Part shown: one piece after another, positions 27,979-37,623 of the stretch
Numbering within the stretch: the stretch's first letter is position 1
Layout: each line of letters begins with the position of its first letter
NCBI RefSeq assembly: GCF_024584705.1
Contig: NZ_CP097384.1
Span: 5,456,001 to 5,520,000 of the forward strand
DNA from: Blastopirellula sp. J2-11
Lineage (GTDB): Bacteria > Planctomycetota > Planctomycetia > Pirellulales > Pirellulaceae
Length of the DNA: 64,000 bases
Direction of reading: 5' to 3'
Made by a program: the position numbers and the translations under genes
The notes under the pieces: model-generated
What the model was told of the DNA's origin: nothing
Databases searched by the model: none
The model's input: only the letters and a program-made list of their open reading frames with translations

Positions 27979-29139
27979 ATGCGGATTTTCATCTTTCTCT
28001 TCACGCTCTATTTCTCCCTGGTTTCCGCCGCCGCAGCTGCCGAGCCAACGCTCTCTCGCGTCACTCTCGATCCCGCCCAGCCGTATCAGGCCGATCGTAG
28101 TGAATCGGTTGAGTACGATGTCGATTTTTCGCTTGTCGTGACTCCGCCGTATCACACGCACAAGTTGAAAGTCTGGGTTCCGATTCCACCGACGAACCAC
28201 AGTCAAGAAGTAGAAAAAAACGACTGGTCTACCTTTCCGCTCGAAGTCGTCCCGACGATCCACGTCGAACCCAAATATGGCAACAAGTTCGCCTACTTTG
28301 AATTCGACGATCCGCAGGGCGCCCAGATCATTCGCCATCGCTTCCATGCCAAGGTCTGGCAATTGGAGTGGAAGATCGATCCGCAGCAGATTTGCTCGGT
28401 CGATGCCTGGCCTGAAGCCTTCACGCGATATTGCCGTGGTGAAACCCAGGCAGTCGTCGTGGATCAGCGATTCCACCAACTCGTCTCGCAAATACTTCCA
28501 GATCGCGGCAATCCATTGGAGGACATGGAAACGGTGATGGACTACGTGATCCGTGATTTCAAATACGACCACGTAGACGCTTCGCTTCAGGCAAGTTCGC
28601 TGCATGCAATGGCCAATCATCACGGGCACTGCAGCGACTATCACGGCTTTTGCGCTTCTATGGGCAGGGCGCTCGGCTACCCGACGCGAGTCACCTATGG
28701 GATTTCGCTCTTTCCAAAGAATTCACCGTCGCATTGCAAGCTCGAAGCCTATCTGCCGCCGTATGGCTGGGTTAGTTTCGATGTTTCCGAAACGCAAAAG
28801 TTGCTCGCAGCAATCAAGCAAGACGAAGTGCTGAGCGTTGGAGAGCGAGATCGCTTGCTCGCTGCGGCCAAATCGCGACTGTTGAGCGGCTTTCGCGAGA
28901 ATACCTGGCTGATGCAAACGCAAGGAACGGACTACGAATTGGCGCCGCAGGGAATCGGCCGCGTCCCGGTTGTTCGCACCGCTTATGTCGAAGCGGATGG
29001 CGTTGCGTTGCCAGAGCCTGATCCGGCGAATCGAGAAAAGAAGGAATTTGCGTGGATGACGGCTCACAAGTACAGTGCGGACCGCCCGATCACCAATGGG
29101 TTCAAAGATCGCAAGCCATTGAAGGCTTACATCAAGTAG
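27979..29139 (+). CDS. Exported transglutaminase-like protein
   Basis: The 386-residue protein begins with a signal peptide (MRIFIFLFTLYFSLVSAAAA, then AAEP). The transglutaminase-like core has the Cys in HHGHCSDYHGFCASMGRALG, then YPTRVTYGISLF, the His in SHCKLEAYLPPYGWVSFDVS and the Asp following it, which together form a Cys-His-Asp triad. Such bacterial proteins act as cysteine proteases or amidases, or only bind. The N-terminal part (DVDFSLVVTPPYHTHKLKVW) is a beta domain common before this core. The ATG at 27979 is chosen for the signal peptide. The substrate is unknown; a sulfatase gene follows 78 bp downstream. Confidence 0.82.
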   Translation: MRIFIFLFTLYFSLVSAAAAAEPTLSRVTLDPAQPYQADRSESVEYDVDFSLVVTPPYHTHKLKVWVPIPPTNHSQEVEKNDWSTFPLEVVPTIHVEPKYGNKFAYFEFDDPQGAQIIRHRFHAKVWQLEWKIDPQQICSVDAWPEAFTRYCRGETQAVVVDQRFHQLVSQILPDRGNPLEDMETVMDYVIRDFKYDHVDASLQASSLHAMANHHGHCSDYHGFCASMGRALGYPTRVTYGISLFPKNSPSHCKLEAYLPPYGWVSFDVSETQKLLAAIKQDEVLSVGERDRLLAAAKSRLLSGFRENTWLMQTQGTDYELAPQGIGRVPVVRTAYVEADGVALPEPDPANREKKEFAWMTAHKYSADRPITNGFKDRKPLKAYIK

Positions 29140-29217
29140 AAAACGGAGGCGCGTGCATTGGCGTTTTTTCTGGGTAAACTAGACGTAACTTCCCCGCCTC
29201 CTATCGATCGACGCCTT

Positions 29218-30981
29218 ATGAATGCACGCCTCATCTTCGCAACGTTGTCTCTGTTGCTCGCACTCACTTCGTGGAGCCAAGCCGAACGGCGTCCGAACGT
29301 CGTCGTCTTTCTGGCCGACGATCAAGGCTGGGGCGACCTGAGCTATCAGGGCAATAAGAATCTGGCGACTCCCCATATCGACGCGATCGCCCAGCAAGGC
29401 GCCTCGTTTGATTGGTTCTACGTTTGCAGCTTGTGCGCACCGACGCGGGCCGAATTTTTGACGGCGCGGTTTCATGCTCGCGGCGGCGTTCGCGGCGTTT
29501 CGACTGGTCAGGAGCGTCTGAACGTGGATGAACAAACGTTTGTTGAAGCGTTTCGGGATGCTGGTTACGCGACCGCCGCCTTTGGCAAATGGCACAACGG
29601 AACGCAGTTCCCCTATCATCCGAACGCGCGCGGATTTGATGAGTTCTGCGGGTTTTGCTCCGGACATTGGGGGAACTATTTTGATCCGTTGTTGGAACAC
29701 AACAACCAACTGATCCGCGGCGAGGGGTTTATTGTCGATGATCTGACCAATCGAGCCATCCAGTTCATCGAGCGTCATCAAGACGAACCGTTCTTGTGTT
29801 ACGTGCCGTTCAACACGCCTCACTCGCCGATGCAGGTTCCCGACAAGTTTTACGACAAATTCGCCGATGTCGACGTCGAGATGCGAAATCGTGATCCCGA
29901 GAAAGAGGACATGGCGATGACCCGCGCCGCTCTGGCGATGTGCGAAAACATCGACTGGAATGTCGGCCGTGTCCTGCAAAAGCTCGACGACTTAAAACTG
30001 ACCGACGACACCATCGTAGTTTATTTCTCGGATAATGGTCCCAACAGCTGGCGTTGGAACGGCGGGATGAAGGGGCGAAAGGGTTCTACCGATGAAGGAG
30101 GCGTTCGCTCTCCGCTCTTCATTCGCTGGCCCGGTCATATCGCCACCGGAGTCAAAATTGAGCAAGTCGCCGGCGCTATCGATCTGGGACCAACGCTCGC
30201 CGACCTGGCAGGCGTCAAGTTTCAGCCGAAAAAGCAACTCGATGGTCGCAGTCTCTCAACGCTGCTGCTGGGTCAGGCAACGAAGCTGCCCGAACGTTAC
30301 CTGTTTTCGATCCGCATCAATAAATGGAAAAACGTCAGCGTCCGCTCTCAGCGATTTCGGCTCGATTCGGCAGGCCATCTCTACGAGATCGCCAATGATA
30401 TCGGCCAACAGAAGAATGTCGCCGCGCAAAACCAAGACGTGGTTAGCGAATTAACGAAGGCCGCCGATCAATTCCGCCGTGAAATCGCCACGCAGATGGA
30501 GGCCCAAACTCGACCGTTTACAGTCGGTTTTGCGCCCCTTACGCAATTACCGGCAAGAGACGGCAAGCCGCACGGAAATATCCGTCGCAGCGCTCCAGCG
30601 CCCAATTGTTCGTACTTCACCGGTTGGAAGAGTGCGGACGATAAAATGACTTGGGATATAGAGATCGGTCAAGCCGGCAAATACGAACCGATTGTCTATT
30701 ATGCGGCCCCCAAGAGCGTGGTCGGAACGACGCTTCAACTTCGCTTCGCAGGTCAAAAGTCGACCGGCGAGATCCATGCGCCGCATGATCCGCCTGCCTA
30801 CGGCCCCGAACTGGATCGCGCGTCGCGCGGCAGCGAATCACCGGTAAAAGACTTTACTCCGCTCTCATTAGGGGTTCTTGAACTGCCGGCTGGGACCGGC
30901 GAACTGACCCTCTCTGCGCCGGATCTGACCTCCAGCCAAGGGCCTGAAATCCGAATGCTGTTGCTGCGTCGAATTCCTTAA
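29218..30981 (+). CDS. Secreted sulfatase (formylglycine-dependent)
   Basis: This 587-residue protein hydrolyses sulfate esters, probably of algal or other polysaccharides. A signal peptide (MNARLIFATLSLLLALTSWS, cleaved near QAERR) precedes PNVVVFLADDQGWGDLSYQG with metal-binding aspartates. C73-A-P-T-R77 is the site where Cys becomes formylglycine; the Cys form needs formylglycine-generating enzyme. YFSDNGPNSWRWNGG and KGRKGSTDEGGVRSPLFI complete the active site. Residues about 450-587 form an extra beta-rich C-terminal domain (YFTGWKSADDKMTWDIEIGQ) common in planctomycete arylsulfatases. No sulfatase-activating gene is adjacent. Confidence 0.92.
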   Translation: MNARLIFATLSLLLALTSWSQAERRPNVVVFLADDQGWGDLSYQGNKNLATPHIDAIAQQGASFDWFYVCSLCAPTRAEFLTARFHARGGVRGVSTGQERLNVDEQTFVEAFRDAGYATAAFGKWHNGTQFPYHPNARGFDEFCGFCSGHWGNYFDPLLEHNNQLIRGEGFIVDDLTNRAIQFIERHQDEPFLCYVPFNTPHSPMQVPDKFYDKFADVDVEMRNRDPEKEDMAMTRAALAMCENIDWNVGRVLQKLDDLKLTDDTIVVYFSDNGPNSWRWNGGMKGRKGSTDEGGVRSPLFIRWPGHIATGVKIEQVAGAIDLGPTLADLAGVKFQPKKQLDGRSLSTLLLGQATKLPERYLFSIRINKWKNVSVRSQRFRLDSAGHLYEIANDIGQQKNVAAQNQDVVSELTKAADQFRREIATQMEAQTRPFTVGFAPLTQLPARDGKPHGNIRRSAPAPNCSYFTGWKSADDKMTWDIEIGQAGKYEPIVYYAAPKSVVGTTLQLRFAGQKSTGEIHAPHDPPAYGPELDRASRGSESPVKDFTPLSLGVLELPAGTGELTLSAPDLTSSQGPEIRMLLLRRIP

Positions 30982-31096
30982 GATTCGCGGAGCCCCGTGA
31001 ACTTCAGCTTTCTTTCGATCGCATGCGCGATCCCCATGGTCGAACGAATCACTACGACCGAATGCTCTTGCGCGAACTCCCTCTATCCCTTGTGCG

Positions 31097-31124
31097 TTGC
31101 AAGTTGAAAACCGGGGTATATATT
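31097..31124 (+). promoter_or_regulatory. Probable promoter of the chemosensory operon
   Basis: TTGCAA (31097-31102) and TATATT (31119-31124) are spaced by 16 bases, about 68 bp before the first gene of the cluster. Confidence 0.4.
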
Positions 31125-31191
31125 TTCCGAGCCTCGAAGACCGAGATGACGGTGGGACTTGGCGCCTAGGGCAAGATCGCGGTGAAATGGC

Positions 31192-32130
31192 ATGAACGTA
31201 AACGAACAACGCATCCTACATATCGACGATGATCCGACGATCACGCGGATGATGCAGGCACGTCTAGCCCAGCATGGCTACGCCGTCGACGAATTGCATG
31301 ATCCGACCTGCTGGCGCGGCGCGCTGGTGAACGGCGGATATCGCGTCGTCATTCTCGACATCGAAATGCCGCAACTGAGCGGTCTCGAAGTTCTGCAACA
31401 AATCAAACAATTCGATATCGGCGTCGCGGTCATCATGTTGACCGGCCAGCTGAAAATGAACCTGGTGTTCGAGGCGCTTGGCTACGGCGCGGAATACTGC
31501 TTGTTCAAGCCGGCGGACGAATTGCGTCCGATACTTGAGGCGCTCGAAGCGTCCTTCTATCGAATCGATCATTGGCGATCGGCCGGGGCTCACGCCGCTC
31601 GCCAGATGCGAATTCAGAAGAAGACTTCGGAAATCAAATCTAAATTGAAAGCGAGCGCCGCCACGTCGTCGTCCATCGTCGGACAGTTGCCGGCCAGCTT
31701 TGAGTGGCGCAGGTTCGAGGATTATCTTGTTTTGCGCGGCGCTCTGACGCCGGAGAAGCTTGAGATCGCCCGCGCCGCTTACGCTCGATCGGTCAAGCCG
31801 ATCGGCCAGATCGCCTTGCAAAACCGCTACCTCGGGGTCGCTGGGCTCATGCAAGTTCTCGAACGACAAGCCGATACGCAGGCCTTGTTCGGAGAAACGG
31901 CGATTGAGCTCAAATTGCTAACGCCCGAACAGGTGGAAGACTTACTGGAAAAGCAGCAGCATCTTTCCACAACCCCGCAAGATGCAATCTTTACGGTCGG
32001 TGCGATGACGCCGGTCAACTTGAATCGCTATCTCGCAGAATATCTACGAGAAATGGAAGCGTCTTCTTCATGGGCGGTTCCATCGCCAGAGACAACTGAC
32101 CATCACCATCAAGTTACGGCGACACTATAG
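31192..32130 (+). CDS. Response regulator with GspE-N-like C-terminal segments
   Basis: The 312-residue protein starts with a receiver domain. RILHIDDDP carries the acidic pocket, VVILDIEMPQLSG the phospho-acceptor Asp, and YCLFKPADE the conserved Lys. After a Lys/Ser-rich linker there are two related segments (YLVLRGALTPEKLEIARAAY, then SVKPIGQIAL; and IELKLLTPEQVEDLLEKQQ). These resemble the GspE/MshE N-terminal domain, which binds c-di-GMP in some type IV pilus and secretion ATPases. No DNA-binding or GGDEF output domain is present. It begins the chemosensory operon, 29 bp before the CheA gene, and is probably the target of that kinase. Confidence 0.75.
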   Translation: MNVNEQRILHIDDDPTITRMMQARLAQHGYAVDELHDPTCWRGALVNGGYRVVILDIEMPQLSGLEVLQQIKQFDIGVAVIMLTGQLKMNLVFEALGYGAEYCLFKPADELRPILEALEASFYRIDHWRSAGAHAARQMRIQKKTSEIKSKLKASAATSSSIVGQLPASFEWRRFEDYLVLRGALTPEKLEIARAAYARSVKPIGQIALQNRYLGVAGLMQVLERQADTQALFGETAIELKLLTPEQVEDLLEKQQHLSTTPQDAIFTVGAMTPVNLNRYLAEYLREMEASSSWAVPSPETTDHHHQVTATL

Positions 32131-32159
32131 TCCCCAACGGTTCAGGAGCACAGCTTGCT

Positions 32160-34847
32160 ATGTACGAAGACAATGAACTAGTCGCCGAGTTCGTAATCGA
32201 ATCGAACGAGCATCTCGCGAACGTCGAATCGCAATTGCTGGCGATCGAAGCTGGCGGATCCAACATCGACGTCGATCTTGTGAACACCGTTTTTCGTGCG
32301 ATCCATTCCATCAAGGGCGCCGCCGGATTTTTGGGACTGCGCAACATCAACGACTTGTCGCACAGTCTTGAGAACGTGCTCAACAAGCTCCGTAACCTAG
32401 AGCTTGTCCCCAACTCGGCGATGATCGACGTCATGCTTCGCGCATCCGATCAGCTACGATCGATGATCAACGACATCGACAACTCCAACGGCATGCCGAT
32501 CGCCGATTTCATCAAACAGCTTGATGAGATCGCAGCCGGCGTTGCGCCGACTGTCGCCGCAACTCCAGTCGCCATGGAAACCGTCCAAACAACGGCGGCG
32601 GCTGACGAAGACTCACCGATCGAAATCGCGACGCCCACCCTCGTTGCGGAGACGCCGCCGGCTGTCGCGGCGCCGGCCCCTGTTGCGAAAGCGGCCAGCG
32701 AAGAAAGTCGCCCGGAAGCGTCGGCCAGCGTCGAAGCGAACATTCGCGTTCCGGTCAGCGTGCTTGATCGCCTGATGAACCTGACGGGCGAACTCGTACT
32801 TTGCCGCAACCAGGTGATTCAAGCGATCTCCTGCCGGAATGATTCTGGGCTAGAAGCGGTCGCCTCGGGTCTCGACCAGGTTACCAGCGAATTGCAAGAC
32901 GCCGTCATGCAAACCCGGATGCAGCCGATTGGTTCGGTCTTCAATCGTTTTATCCGGGTCGTTCGCGATCTGGGCGCCAAGCTTGGCAAAGAGTCGAATC
33001 TGCAGATCGACGGCAAAGAAGTCGAAGTCGACAAGTCGATTATTGAAGCGATCGGCGATCCGATGACCCATTTGATCCGTAACTCAATGGATCATGGGCT
33101 AGAGACCCCGCAAGAACGAATCGCCGCCGGCAAGAGCCCGAGCGGGCAAATCAACCTTCGCGCCTATCATCAAGCGGGCAAGGTCCGCATTGAGATCGAA
33201 GATGACGGCAAAGGAATCAACCCGGCGATCCTGAAAGAAAAAGCAGTCAGTAAAGGCGTGATCACGCAAGATCAGGCCGATCAAATGAGCGATCGCGATG
33301 CGGTTCGCTTGATCTTCCACGCGGGCTTTTCGACCGCAGAAAAATTGACCGATGTCAGCGGACGCGGCGTCGGCATGGACGTGGTTCGCAGTAACATCGA
33401 GAAACTCGGCGGAACGGTGGATGTCGAATCGACGATCGGCCGCGGAACCAACATCCTAATCACGTTGCCGTTGACGCTGGCGATCATCCCGTCGTTAATC
33501 GTTGAGTCTTGCGGTAATCGCTTCGCAATTCCGCAAGCCAATATTGCAGAACTGGTTCGCATTCGAGCCGACGACGAACATCGCTTGACTCGCGTCAAAG
33601 GGGTCGAAATGCTACGACTTCGCGGTTCGTTGCTGCCGATCGTCCGCATGAAGCAAATTTTGAACTTAGAGAACGAAGAAGCGGCGACGACCTCGAGCAG
33701 CGTCATCGTTGTCGAGACAGGACGCGCCCGCTACGGACTAGCGGTCGATGGTCTGCACGATTCCGAAGAAATCGTCGTCAAACCGCTTGGTCGCCACCTG
33801 CGCAGCTGCAAGTGTCTTTCCGGAGCTACGATCCTGGGCGATGGTCACATCGCGTTGATCCTGGACGTTTCCGGAATCGGCGCCGAGGCGAAACTCGACC
33901 TGACCGATCAAAGCGATCTCGAAGCGAAACGGATCCAAGACGATCTGCACGCCGGCGAAGAATCGCAAACGTTGCTGATGTTCACGAATCATCCGCAAGA
34001 GCATTTCGCCATCCCGATGGGAGTCGTCCTTCGCGTCGAACGGATTCGAGTCGATCAGATCGATTCGGTCGGCGGTCTGGAAGTGCTGCAATATCGCGGA
34101 GCTTCGTTACCGGTCCTGCGGCTGGAAAACAACGTCAACGCTCGACCGGCTCCGACAGATCTGGAAAGCGTGTTCGTCGTGATCTTCGACATCAACGGTT
34201 ATGAAGTCGGCTTGATCGCGCCGCAACTGAAAGACATTCAAAACGTCGCGATGCACATCGACGCGACGACCTTCTGCGAAACCGGAGTCTGCGGCTCGTT
34301 CGTGTTGGAGGACCAGGCGATTCGGCTGCTCGACGTCTTCAAGATTGTCGAAAAGCATCGCCCTGAATGGTTCGAACACCACAAGGTCGCGGCCGAAACT
34401 CGCTCGCACGATCCCATTGTCCTGCTGGCGGAAGACTCCGACTTCTTCCGACGCCAAGTGAAGAGCTTCCTGGAAGAAGCCGGCTTCCAAGTGGTCGACG
34501 CCGAAGATGGCCAGATCGCCTGGGAGACGCTGCAGCGCGGCGAATTCGCGTTTGACTTGATCGTCACCGATATCGAAATGCCTCGCATGAACGGCTTTGA
34601 ATTTTCTCGCAAAGTCCGCAACTCAGAGCAGTGGAAAGAGATGCCGATCGTCGCTCTAACTTCACTCGCGTCCGACGAACATCGCCGCGAAGGGGAGAAC
34701 GCAGGCATCAACGACTATCAAATCAAGATGGATCGCGAACGCCTGTTGTCATCGGTCTCTCGACTGACGCAGACCGACGTGGAAACGCTTCGCCGTAATG
34801 CGATGCGTGAGGACGCTACTCGAGAACTGTCAACCGCGGGAGTCTAA
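32160..34847 (+). CDS. Hybrid chemosensory histidine kinase (CheA with two CheW-like domains and receiver)
   Basis: The 895-residue kinase has, in order: an Hpt domain with His49 in VFRAIHSIKGAAGFLGL; a Pro/Ala-rich linker (about 130-195); a dimerisation domain (VSVLDRLMNLTGELVLCRNQ); an ATPase domain with MTHLIRNSMDHGLETPQERI, EDDGKGINP and DVSGRGVGMDVV; a CheW domain (PLTLAIIPSLIVESCGNRFA); a second CheW-like domain (AEESQTLLMFTNHPQEHFAI region); and a receiver with VTDIEMPRMNGFEF. This layout is close to WspE/FrzE-type CheA-receiver hybrids, with an additional CheW module. It would phosphorylate its own receiver, the receiver protein upstream and CheB. The downstream cheW starts two bases after the stop. 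Confidence 0.92.
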   Translation: MYEDNELVAEFVIESNEHLANVESQLLAIEAGGSNIDVDLVNTVFRAIHSIKGAAGFLGLRNINDLSHSLENVLNKLRNLELVPNSAMIDVMLRASDQLRSMINDIDNSNGMPIADFIKQLDEIAAGVAPTVAATPVAMETVQTTAAADEDSPIEIATPTLVAETPPAVAAPAPVAKAASEESRPEASASVEANIRVPVSVLDRLMNLTGELVLCRNQVIQAISCRNDSGLEAVASGLDQVTSELQDAVMQTRMQPIGSVFNRFIRVVRDLGAKLGKESNLQIDGKEVEVDKSIIEAIGDPMTHLIRNSMDHGLETPQERIAAGKSPSGQINLRAYHQAGKVRIEIEDDGKGINPAILKEKAVSKGVITQDQADQMSDRDAVRLIFHAGFSTAEKLTDVSGRGVGMDVVRSNIEKLGGTVDVESTIGRGTNILITLPLTLAIIPSLIVESCGNRFAIPQANIAELVRIRADDEHRLTRVKGVEMLRLRGSLLPIVRMKQILNLENEEAATTSSSVIVVETGRARYGLAVDGLHDSEEIVVKPLGRHLRSCKCLSGATILGDGHIALILDVSGIGAEAKLDLTDQSDLEAKRIQDDLHAGEESQTLLMFTNHPQEHFAIPMGVVLRVERIRVDQIDSVGGLEVLQYRGASLPVLRLENNVNARPAPTDLESVFVVIFDINGYEVGLIAPQLKDIQNVAMHIDATTFCETGVCGSFVLEDQAIRLLDVFKIVEKHRPEWFEHHKVAAETRSHDPIVLLAEDSDFFRRQVKSFLEEAGFQVVDAEDGQIAWETLQRGEFAFDLIVTDIEMPRMNGFEFSRKVRNSEQWKEMPIVALTSLASDEHRREGENAGINDYQIKMDRERLLSSVSRLTQTDVETLRRNAMREDATRELSTAGV

Positions 34848-34849
34848 CG

Positions 34850-35326
34850 ATGACTAACAACGAAAAGAAAAGCATTATCGACGGTGAACAACAGTTCGTC
34901 ACGTTTTACCTAAGCGACGTGCTGTTGGCGATACCGATCGGCTGCGTCCAAGAGATCAACCGTCAATTGGAATGCACGCCGGTGCCGCAAGCTCCGCCAT
35001 ACGTCTGCGGCTGCGTCAACCTGCGCGGCGAAGTGGTCACGGTGGTGAATCCGCGAGAGATCCTGAAACTTGAACCGGCGGACGAGACTCGTGAGAGTCG
35101 CAATCTGATCATCAATTCGCAAGGCGAAGCGGTCGGACTTATCGTCGATAAAGTGTCAGACATCCTGACGCTCAAAGCGGACGACGTCTCTGCTCCGCCA
35201 GCCAACTTGAAAGGAATCGAAGGACGCTTTTTCGTGGGCGTTCATCAACGTGAAAAGGATGTCGTCGTGTTGCTGAACATTGATGAAATGTTGAACGACA
35301 CGAGCGAGTACGCATCGCTAGCCTAG
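34850..35326 (+). CDS. cheW: CheW-like adaptor protein
   Basis: This 158-residue protein is a single CheW domain that couples chemoreceptors to CheA. FVTFYLSDVLLAIPIGCVQE opens it, and PYVCGCVNLRGEVVTVVNPRE is the typical core. GLIVDKVSDILTL and FFVGVHQREKDVVVLLNID complete the fold. The start codon follows the CheA stop by two bases, with GGGAG upstream, so the two are translationally linked. Confidence 0.92.
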   Translation: MTNNEKKSIIDGEQQFVTFYLSDVLLAIPIGCVQEINRQLECTPVPQAPPYVCGCVNLRGEVVTVVNPREILKLEPADETRESRNLIINSQGEAVGLIVDKVSDILTLKADDVSAPPANLKGIEGRFFVGVHQREKDVVVLLNIDEMLNDTSEYASLA

Positions 35327-35403
35327 TCGGCCGCGCCAATTCGTTCGGGCCGCCGCGTGCGGCCTCACCCCCTTGGCGATTAAGAGGAGCGGAGTAGGAA
35401 TTC

Positions 35404-36534
35404 ATGAGCGATGAAGATCAGATTCGCGTCCTCGTTGTCGACGACTCGGCTCTGTACCGTAAGTTAGTCCGAGACGTACTTGCCCAAATCCCTCAACTCG
35501 AGGTCGTCGGCGTCGCGGCCGATGGACGCATCGCCCTCGACAAAATTGAATACCTGCGCCCCGACTTGATCACGCTTGACGTCGAAATGCCGACGATCGA
35601 CGGACTGGGGGTTCTGAAAGAATTGAAACGCTTCCCGCACCAGCCCGGCGTAATCATGCTGAGTGCGCTGACCGGCGCCGGCGCCGAAGCGACGATGGCG
35701 GCGCTGCAGTTGGGCGCGTTCGACTTCGTGTTGAAACCGGCCGGCGCTACAGTCGAAGCCAGCACCGCGGCGTTGTCCGAAACATTGAAACAGCGGGTCG
35801 ACGCTTACTTGCGGCGCGTCGTGAGGACGCCCAAATTGGTCGCCGCTGGCCAGACGCAGCGACATGCTGGGGGCACGCCCAAAGCGAGCGAAGAACCGAA
35901 GCCGCCTCATCCGGCATCGATCAAAACGGCGCTCGATTTGTCCTTTCGATTTCCGATCGACGCCGTGGCGATAGGGATTTCGACCGGCGGACCGCCGGCG
36001 CTTACCGCTCAGTTGCCGACAATCCCCAAAGACTTTCCGGTTCCTGTTTTCGTCGTTCAGCATATGCCGCCGATCTTCACCAAGTCGCTTGCCGAAGATC
36101 TCAATCGCCGCTGCCAGGCCGAAGTGGTCGAAGCCGGCGATGGCGATGAGGTTCGGCCCGGTAAAATTTATATCGCTCCCGGCGGTCACCAGATGAAAGT
36201 CGAACGAGACGGGGCGCGAACGCGCGTTCGCGTCAATGACGATCCTCACGAACGAAACTGCCGTCCTTCGGTCGATTACCTATTCCGATCGGTCTCGCAT
36301 GTCTATGGCGGATCCGCTCTCGGCGTGATCATGACCGGAATGGGAGACGACGGCACGGTCGGCTGCAAATTGCTCAAGCGCCAAGGGGCGAACATTATCG
36401 CCCAGAATGAAGAAAGCTCCGTTGTGTACGGGATGCCGCGGAGCATCGTCGAGGCCGATTTGGCCGATTTGATTTGTCCACTACACGACGTCGGACGGGA
36501 AATCGTCAATTGCGTCAAACGGAGCCGGGGTTAG
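35404..36534 (+). CDS. cheB: Chemoreceptor glutamate methylesterase CheB
   Basis: The 376-residue protein has an N-terminal receiver domain (RVLVVDDSALYRKLVRDVLA, phospho-acceptor Asp in LITLDVEMPTIDG) and a C-terminal methylesterase. The catalytic triad is Ser in AIGISTGGP, His in VVQHMPPIFT and Asp in GVIMTGMGDDG. It removes methyl groups from, or deamidates, receptor glutamates after phosphorylation by CheA. A longer-than-usual linker (about residues 140-180, Pro/Lys-rich) joins the domains. AGGAG precedes the start. cheR follows four bases after the stop. Confidence 0.94.
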   Translation: MSDEDQIRVLVVDDSALYRKLVRDVLAQIPQLEVVGVAADGRIALDKIEYLRPDLITLDVEMPTIDGLGVLKELKRFPHQPGVIMLSALTGAGAEATMAALQLGAFDFVLKPAGATVEASTAALSETLKQRVDAYLRRVVRTPKLVAAGQTQRHAGGTPKASEEPKPPHPASIKTALDLSFRFPIDAVAIGISTGGPPALTAQLPTIPKDFPVPVFVVQHMPPIFTKSLAEDLNRRCQAEVVEAGDGDEVRPGKIYIAPGGHQMKVERDGARTRVRVNDDPHERNCRPSVDYLFRSVSHVYGGSALGVIMTGMGDDGTVGCKLLKRQGANIIAQNEESSVVYGMPRSIVEADLADLICPLHDVGREIVNCVKRSRG

Positions 36535-36538
36535 GAAC

Positions 36539-37429
36539 ATGACGCCTCAAGATATTGACGCGATTTGCGGTCTGGTTTACGACCTTTGCGGAATCGCACT
36601 CGATAGCTCGAAAGACTATTTAATCGAGAGCCGTCTCGCCGAACTCGTGAAACGCGAAGGTTGCGCCAACTACGTCGACTTCGCGGTCCGCGCTCGTCGC
36701 TCAGGCGACGATTTGAAACGAGACGTGGTCAATGCGATCACAACGCGCGAAACCCTGTTCTTTCGTGACAAGTCTCCCTTCGAAGCGTTGATGTTTAAAG
36801 CGATTCCGGAACTTGCCGACGAGAAGTCGAAGTCCGTTTACGACAAGCGAATCCGGATTTGGTCAGCCGCTTGCAGCACCGGCCAAGAGCCGTACAGCAT
36901 CGCAATGACGCTGATGGAAACGTTGCCCGACTATCGCAGTTGGAATATCTCGATCCTCGCAACCGACATCTCCGACGATGCGATCAATCGCGCCAGTCGT
37001 GGGCTTTACCCGCCGCTAGAAACGTCACGCGGGCTCGAACCGCGATATCTCAACAAATACTTCACGCCCCAAGACGGCGGACATCGCATTAAAGACGAAG
37101 TTCGTGCGATGGTCTCGTTTGAGAAGGTCAACCTGCTGCAAAGCTTCGTTCACCTGGGACGGTTTGACATCATCTTTTGCCGCAATGCGATCATCTATTT
37201 CAATGCCGAAGACCGTCGCCGGACCTATTTGAACCTGGCGAATCAAGTGACCGACAATGGATATCTGTTTGTCGGCTCGTCAGAATCATTGATCGACCTG
37301 GGACCAAAGTTCCAACCGCAACATCACTGCAAGTCGGTCTTCTATCAACCCAATCGCCAATTGCCTGATTTTATTTTGGCGAACAAAGTGGGGACGGCCG
37401 CGACTCCATCGTTGACAGCCGCCCGGTAG
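36539..37429 (+). CDS. cheR: Chemoreceptor glutamate methyltransferase CheR
   Basis: The 296-residue protein methylates receptor glutamates using S-adenosylmethionine. The N-terminal helical domain ends near NAITTRETLFFRDKSPFEAL. The SAM-binding part has RIWSAACSTGQEPYSIAMTL, ILATDISDDAINRASRGLYP and FDIIFCRNAIIYFNAEDRRR. It has no TPR tail for receptor tethering. It is the last gene of the operon, and no receptor gene follows. Confidence 0.94.
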   Translation: MTPQDIDAICGLVYDLCGIALDSSKDYLIESRLAELVKREGCANYVDFAVRARRSGDDLKRDVVNAITTRETLFFRDKSPFEALMFKAIPELADEKSKSVYDKRIRIWSAACSTGQEPYSIAMTLMETLPDYRSWNISILATDISDDAINRASRGLYPPLETSRGLEPRYLNKYFTPQDGGHRIKDEVRAMVSFEKVNLLQSFVHLGRFDIIFCRNAIIYFNAEDRRRTYLNLANQVTDNGYLFVGSSESLIDLGPKFQPQHHCKSVFYQPNRQLPDFILANKVGTAATPSLTAAR

Positions 37430-37454
37430 TGTTTTTCAGCAAGTCGAACCAATC

Positions 37455-37486
37455 GTCGCCTTTCGCTCCCGCGAAAGTAGCGTCTT
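37455..37486. repeat. Dispersed 32-nt repeat, second copy
   Basis: This 32-nt segment is identical to 5716-5747. Here it contains the internal TTTCGC-GCGAAA half of the hairpin but not the outer right arm seen at 5768-5781. It lies in the gap after cheR. Confidence 0.75.
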
Positions 37487-37623
37487 ACTGCAGCGCCGGC
37501 AATCTGCGGAACTGGAACGCTCTAGTGAAAAGCGCTCTAGCCTGCAATTGATCTTTTGCCATTGGTTGGCTGTGCGTAAAATTTGGGGAAAATGGAATTT
37601 CCCCAGCTACGGAAGGATCCGTC

